Source: an uncultured bacterium (lineage in GTDB: Bacteria > Vulcanimicrobiota > Xenobia > Xenobiales > Xenobiaceae). Taken from it: a stretch of DNA of 64,000 nucleotides. The DNA lies in the NCBI GenBank assembly GCA_934636825.1, contig CAKUBG010000001.1:248001-312000 (forward strand). The letters run 5' to 3'. The position numbers and the translations under genes were made by a program. The notes beneath the pieces were generated by a model that was not told the DNA's origin, did not search any database, and was given only the letters and a program-made list of their open reading frames with translations. Positions 61,241 to 64,000 of this stretch are shown here, in pieces (positions within the stretch are counted from its first letter, which is position 1; every line of letters starts with the position of its first letter).

Positions 61241-61340
61241 ATTTTACGTTGTCAACTAGCGTCAGACAATCAGTCCATGTCCGACACAATGTCAGTAAAA
61301 ATGTCTGACTTGTCTTACTGACATAATGTCACAAAAAGAA

Positions 61341-62513
61341 CTAAACTTGCGGAGCTGCGGGTAAATCAGTTGCAACCTGACCTGAAGTCAGAAAATACTG
61401 TATATCCGCAGCTAAATAATCGGCTATATCAGGACCGCTGACTCTCATAGAGACAACTAAATTGTCACTAGCAAAGACAACACAATCTTGACTGTCAGTC
61501 TTACGTGTCAGTATTTCTTCCAAATTGTCCAAAATAAAGCTTCTGGTGTAATAAGCCAGTCCCCAAAGTTCTTTGTGAATATTAATTCTTTGCTCGCTAA
61601 TTTCTATAACGCTCTTGTAGCCAAATTCGACAATACAAAGCACAATTATTAGAACGGCTGCCCCAATAAAGAATGACCAATCACCAGTCGTCATAGATTC
61701 ACTAAAAAACGAAACGTAATGGTTTTTGATTTTCCAAAAAGGAGTGATTCCCACAGCAATTACAATAAAAATCAGCCAAATAAGTTCTGTAGGAATACCC
61801 GAAGCCATAAGTCCCCAGCTATAGCGCCTTCCCAAGCCAAAATTAACATCTTCAACTTTTATGGGGCAGCCTTCAGGGCGTCTAGGATGAGGAGAAGCTA
61901 AAATAGGATATTTTTTCACACGCAAGCAGTAAGGCAAGTCGACATCAGTATAAGGTATGGTAACTGAACGAACTGCGTCAAACACTACCAATAAATCGCA
62001 GCGCATTGATTTTGCCAAAAATTCAGCTAAGGCTTTACTCTCTTGCAAGCGTCCCACTCTAAGATCGAGCAAAAATTGGCAACGCCCGTCCATGAGAGTT
62101 ATTTCCCAACTATCCAGAGCTATTTTTCCATTATTTACCTCAGAAACACTAAGTCTTATTTTCGGAGCTTCTCCGTAGGTGTAAGTTATTTCTTGAGCTA
62201 ACAAACCATCCTTAATAGAAATGCTGCCTCCCTTGCCATTATTAAAAACTTTAACTTGCTTGTGAGAAAAGAAAATGGCAAAAATACCGACAGCAACTAT
62301 AAGTAAAGAAAAAATCAAACCCGGAAATAAATTAGGCTTACCTATTCGCAACACCAGAGCGCTGAACATATAATAAAGCGGAACGCCGCCTATTAAGCCG
62401 GTAAAAATCAAAAAGGCTCCAATATTATAGCCGGAAGTACTGTTTATAATAAAAACATCGGCTTGTGAGTCGACAGTCTTCGCTATAGTTCTATAAGTTT
62501 TTCTCTCTGACAC
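61341..62513 (-). CDS. Uncharacterised membrane protein with four predicted spans
   Basis: 390 aa. Hydrophobic segments at about 30-54 (GAFLIFTGLIGGVPLYYMF), 62-82 (LFPGLIFSLLIVAVGIFAIF), 245-265 (LIWLIFIVIAVGITPFW) and 285-305 (FFIGAAVLIIVLCIVEFGY), in two pairs each followed by a beta-rich soluble part (for example YKSVIEISEQRINIHKELWG). The duplicated plan recalls PH-like/DUF domain membrane proteins, but I do not recognise the family. The start is GTG 62513 with AGGAG 7 nt upstream. Confidence 0.7.
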   Translation of the reverse strand: MSERKTYRTIAKTVDSQADVFIINSTSGYNIGAFLIFTGLIGGVPLYYMFSALVLRIGKPNLFPGLIFSLLIVAVGIFAIFFSHKQVKVFNNGKGGSISIKDGLLAQEITYTYGEAPKIRLSVSEVNNGKIALDSWEITLMDGRCQFLLDLRVGRLQESKALAEFLAKSMRCDLLVVFDAVRSVTIPYTDVDLPYCLRVKKYPILASPHPRRPEGCPIKVEDVNFGLGRRYSWGLMASGIPTELIWLIFIVIAVGITPFWKIKNHYVSFFSESMTTGDWSFFIGAAVLIIVLCIVEFGYKSVIEISEQRINIHKELWGLAYYTRSFILDNLEEILTRKTDSQDCVVFASDNLVVSMRVSGPDIADYLAADIQYFLTSGQVATDLPAAPQV

Positions 62514-62729
62514 AACGCTGCTCCTAACTGCAGAAACGTCTAAGCGGTGAAAAAATCATGTGTTCTTTGGCAGAACTCCAAAAGTTAAGGAACTATTAAA
62601 TTAAAACCTTCTCAATTTTTTAAAAGATACAACATTGCTTCAGCTGCAACAACCACTTGGCGCTGCCGCTTGCTTCAGTCCTAATAAAGGCAGGACAGAA
62701 TTTACACTTAGCAGAAAAGGAGGGCCATT

Positions 62730-63764
62730 ATGGCGTTATCTATTGGCATTACCGGTCTGTCTCAATCCGGTAAATCAACTTTATTCAAATCACTCACTTG
62801 TCTATCCGAGTCCGACGTTTCGGGACGTAAGCAACCTTTAGCCAGGGCAGCTGTACCAGACGAAAGGTTGCAGAGGCTGTCTGACATTTTCAAGCCGAAG
62901 AAAACTACTCCGGCTACAGTAGACTTTTTGGATATGCCCGGCGGCGGAAGTTCCGGATTAGGTTCCCAGGCAGTAGCGGAAATTCGTACCTCCACCTTGT
63001 TACTGGAAGTAGTGCGGTGCTTCAACCATCCTTATTTGGAAGGCGTAGATCCTTTGGCAGATGTCGACTCTTTCGAGACAGAACTTCTCTTAGCCGACCT
63101 TAAAGTAGTTGAAGGCAAACTGGAGCGAGCCAAAAAACTCGATCCCAAAGAGCGTGCCTTGTTGGAATCTTTGGCTAAACCCTTAAACGACGGTGATATT
63201 TCTGCTGTGCCTCAGTTTGACGAAGAAGAGAAAAAGATTCTCTCCGGCTTAGGTTTACTTTGCATCAAACCTCGTATTGTCGTTGCCAACATCTCCGAAA
63301 ATGATATAGAAGACGGCGGCCCCCACTATAAAGCCCTTAAAGAGCTTTGCGATAAACAAGGAACCCCTTGTTTAGCCATATGCGCCGAGATCGAAGCTCA
63401 ACTGGCCGATCTTTCTGCAGATGAGCGCGTTGAGTTTATGGCCGATTTGGGCATAAACGAAAGTGGCTTGGACAGATTGATAAGTATTTGCTACAAGAAA
63501 CTCGGTTTACAAACTTTCTTTACTGCTGGCGAAGACGAATGTCGTGCCTGGACTACTAAAGTAGGTGCCAAAGCTCCAGAAGCAGCCGGAGAGATTCATA
63601 GCGATTTACAAAGAGGCTTTATCAGAGCCGAAGTTATCGACTATCCCACCTTTATTGAATGCGGCTCGCTTAATGTAGCCAAAGAAAAAGGCTTACTGCG
63701 AGTAGAAGGCAAAGACTACGTCGTAAAAGATGGCGATATTTTGAATATTCGTTTCAATGTTTAG
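62730..63764 (+). CDS. ychF: YchF/OLA1-family P-loop NTPase
   Basis: 344 aa, cytoplasmic (E. coli YchF 363). Opens LSIGITGLSQSGKSTLFKSL (G1); DFLDMPGGGSSGLGSQAV corresponds to the D-x-A/P-G G3 region; NISENDIED replaces the GTP motif NKxD with the NxxE of ATP-preferring YchF. The TGS-like end RGFIRAEVIDYPTFIECGSL, EGKDYVVKDGDILNIRFNV is intact. It binds ribosomes and acts in stress and translation control. AAGGAGG lies 6 nt before the ATG. Confidence 0.9.
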   Translation: MALSIGITGLSQSGKSTLFKSLTCLSESDVSGRKQPLARAAVPDERLQRLSDIFKPKKTTPATVDFLDMPGGGSSGLGSQAVAEIRTSTLLLEVVRCFNHPYLEGVDPLADVDSFETELLLADLKVVEGKLERAKKLDPKERALLESLAKPLNDGDISAVPQFDEEEKKILSGLGLLCIKPRIVVANISENDIEDGGPHYKALKELCDKQGTPCLAICAEIEAQLADLSADERVEFMADLGINESGLDRLISICYKKLGLQTFFTAGEDECRAWTTKVGAKAPEAAGEIHSDLQRGFIRAEVIDYPTFIECGSLNVAKEKGLLRVEGKDYVVKDGDILNIRFNV

Positions 63765-63833
63765 TTTTTGTTCCCGATAACAAGCACAACCACAACTTTT
63801 TATTGTAAGGTTTTTAAGCTTTAAGGCTACATT

Positions 63834-63871
63834 TACGAAAAGAGCAGTCTATGCAGACTGCTCTTTTCGTA
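63834..63871. terminator. Long hairpin downstream of ychF
   Basis: A 17-bp perfect stem, 63834-63850 with 63855-63871, 4-nt loop. The 3' arm contains TTTT but no T run follows, so the efficiency as an intrinsic terminator is unclear. Confidence 0.6.
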
Positions 63872-63978
63872 TACCTTGAAGTGAATCCACAACCAGGCTT
63901 TTACGCCAGGAAATTTCAGCTAAATTGCTAACCTAGAACAAATTTTTGCAAAAAAATAAAACGTTAGGATCCGTTATT

Positions 63979-64000
63979 ATGAGTATGCCCTATGACATTC
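63979..64000 (+). CDS. Possible start of a further gene, cut by the window end
   Basis: ATGAGTATGCCCTATGACAT follows AGGA with about 9 nt spacing, after a gene-free 200 bp. Only seven codons (MSMPYDI) are visible, so no function can be named. Confidence 0.35.

Overview
The window reads as chromosomal DNA of a diderm (outer-membrane-bearing) bacterium. An RND pump with its adaptor, a complete MlaE-MlaF-MlaD set, a giant TamB-like protein and several lipoproteins all require an outer membrane. The gene order wecA-wecB-atp operon-murA-mreB-like resembles the order in Firmicutes and related Terrabacteria, and WalR-type operators precede autolysin genes. A diderm Firmicute-like or other diderm Terrabacteria lineage is the best guess. 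The phylum cannot be fixed from the sequence alone, and the b/b' ATP synthase stalk pair is not typical of Firmicutes.

Layout. 1-2968 (minus): RND transporter (cut by the window edge) and its lipoprotein adaptor. 3307-5013 (plus): Fe-S scaffold-like protein and GGGtGRT protein. 5211-8165 (minus): Ig-like-repeat lipoprotein. 8368-20873 (minus): four tandem paralogues encoding long coiled-coil proteins with C-terminal glucosaminidase and CHAP domains, each with its own promoter and terminator. 21141-23358 (plus): histidine phosphatase and two cyclophilins. 23471-29175 (minus): predicted PD-(D/E)XK nuclease and a 1509-aa leucine-rich-repeat protein that share an upstream element. 29293-49961 (minus): about 20 kb of closely packed genes, read in order wecA, wecB, atpZ-like, atpI-like, atpB, a tiny ORF, atpE, atpF, atpF', atpH, atpA, atpG, atpD, atpC, murA, mreB-like, tamB-like. 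50121-58025 (minus): Ser/Thr kinase, mlaD, mlaF, mlaE, dnaJ, grpE and a secreted protein. 58351-63764: BsuPI-domain protein, RNase P RNA, M30-like metallopeptidase lipoprotein, a membrane protein (minus) and ychF.

How it fits together. Most of the window serves the cell envelope: UDP-sugar and lipid-linked sugar synthesis (wecA, wecB), peptidoglycan precursor synthesis (murA), an actin-like protein, peptidoglycan hydrolases, and lipid transport between membranes (Mla, TamB). The ATP synthase c subunit keeps most of the Na+-binding signature.

Most notable signals: (i) TGTTAA-N5-TGTTAA boxes, matching the WalR consensus known from Firmicutes, sit at the same place upstream of three of the four hydrolase genes; (ii) two of those genes share a 1321-bp block I read as identical; (iii) two decayed TnpB right-end remnants, one inside the ATP synthase operon immediately before the atpF ribosome binding site; (iv) a 20-bp element shared by the nuclease-like and LRR genes. 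No tRNA, CRISPR array or intact insertion sequence was seen.
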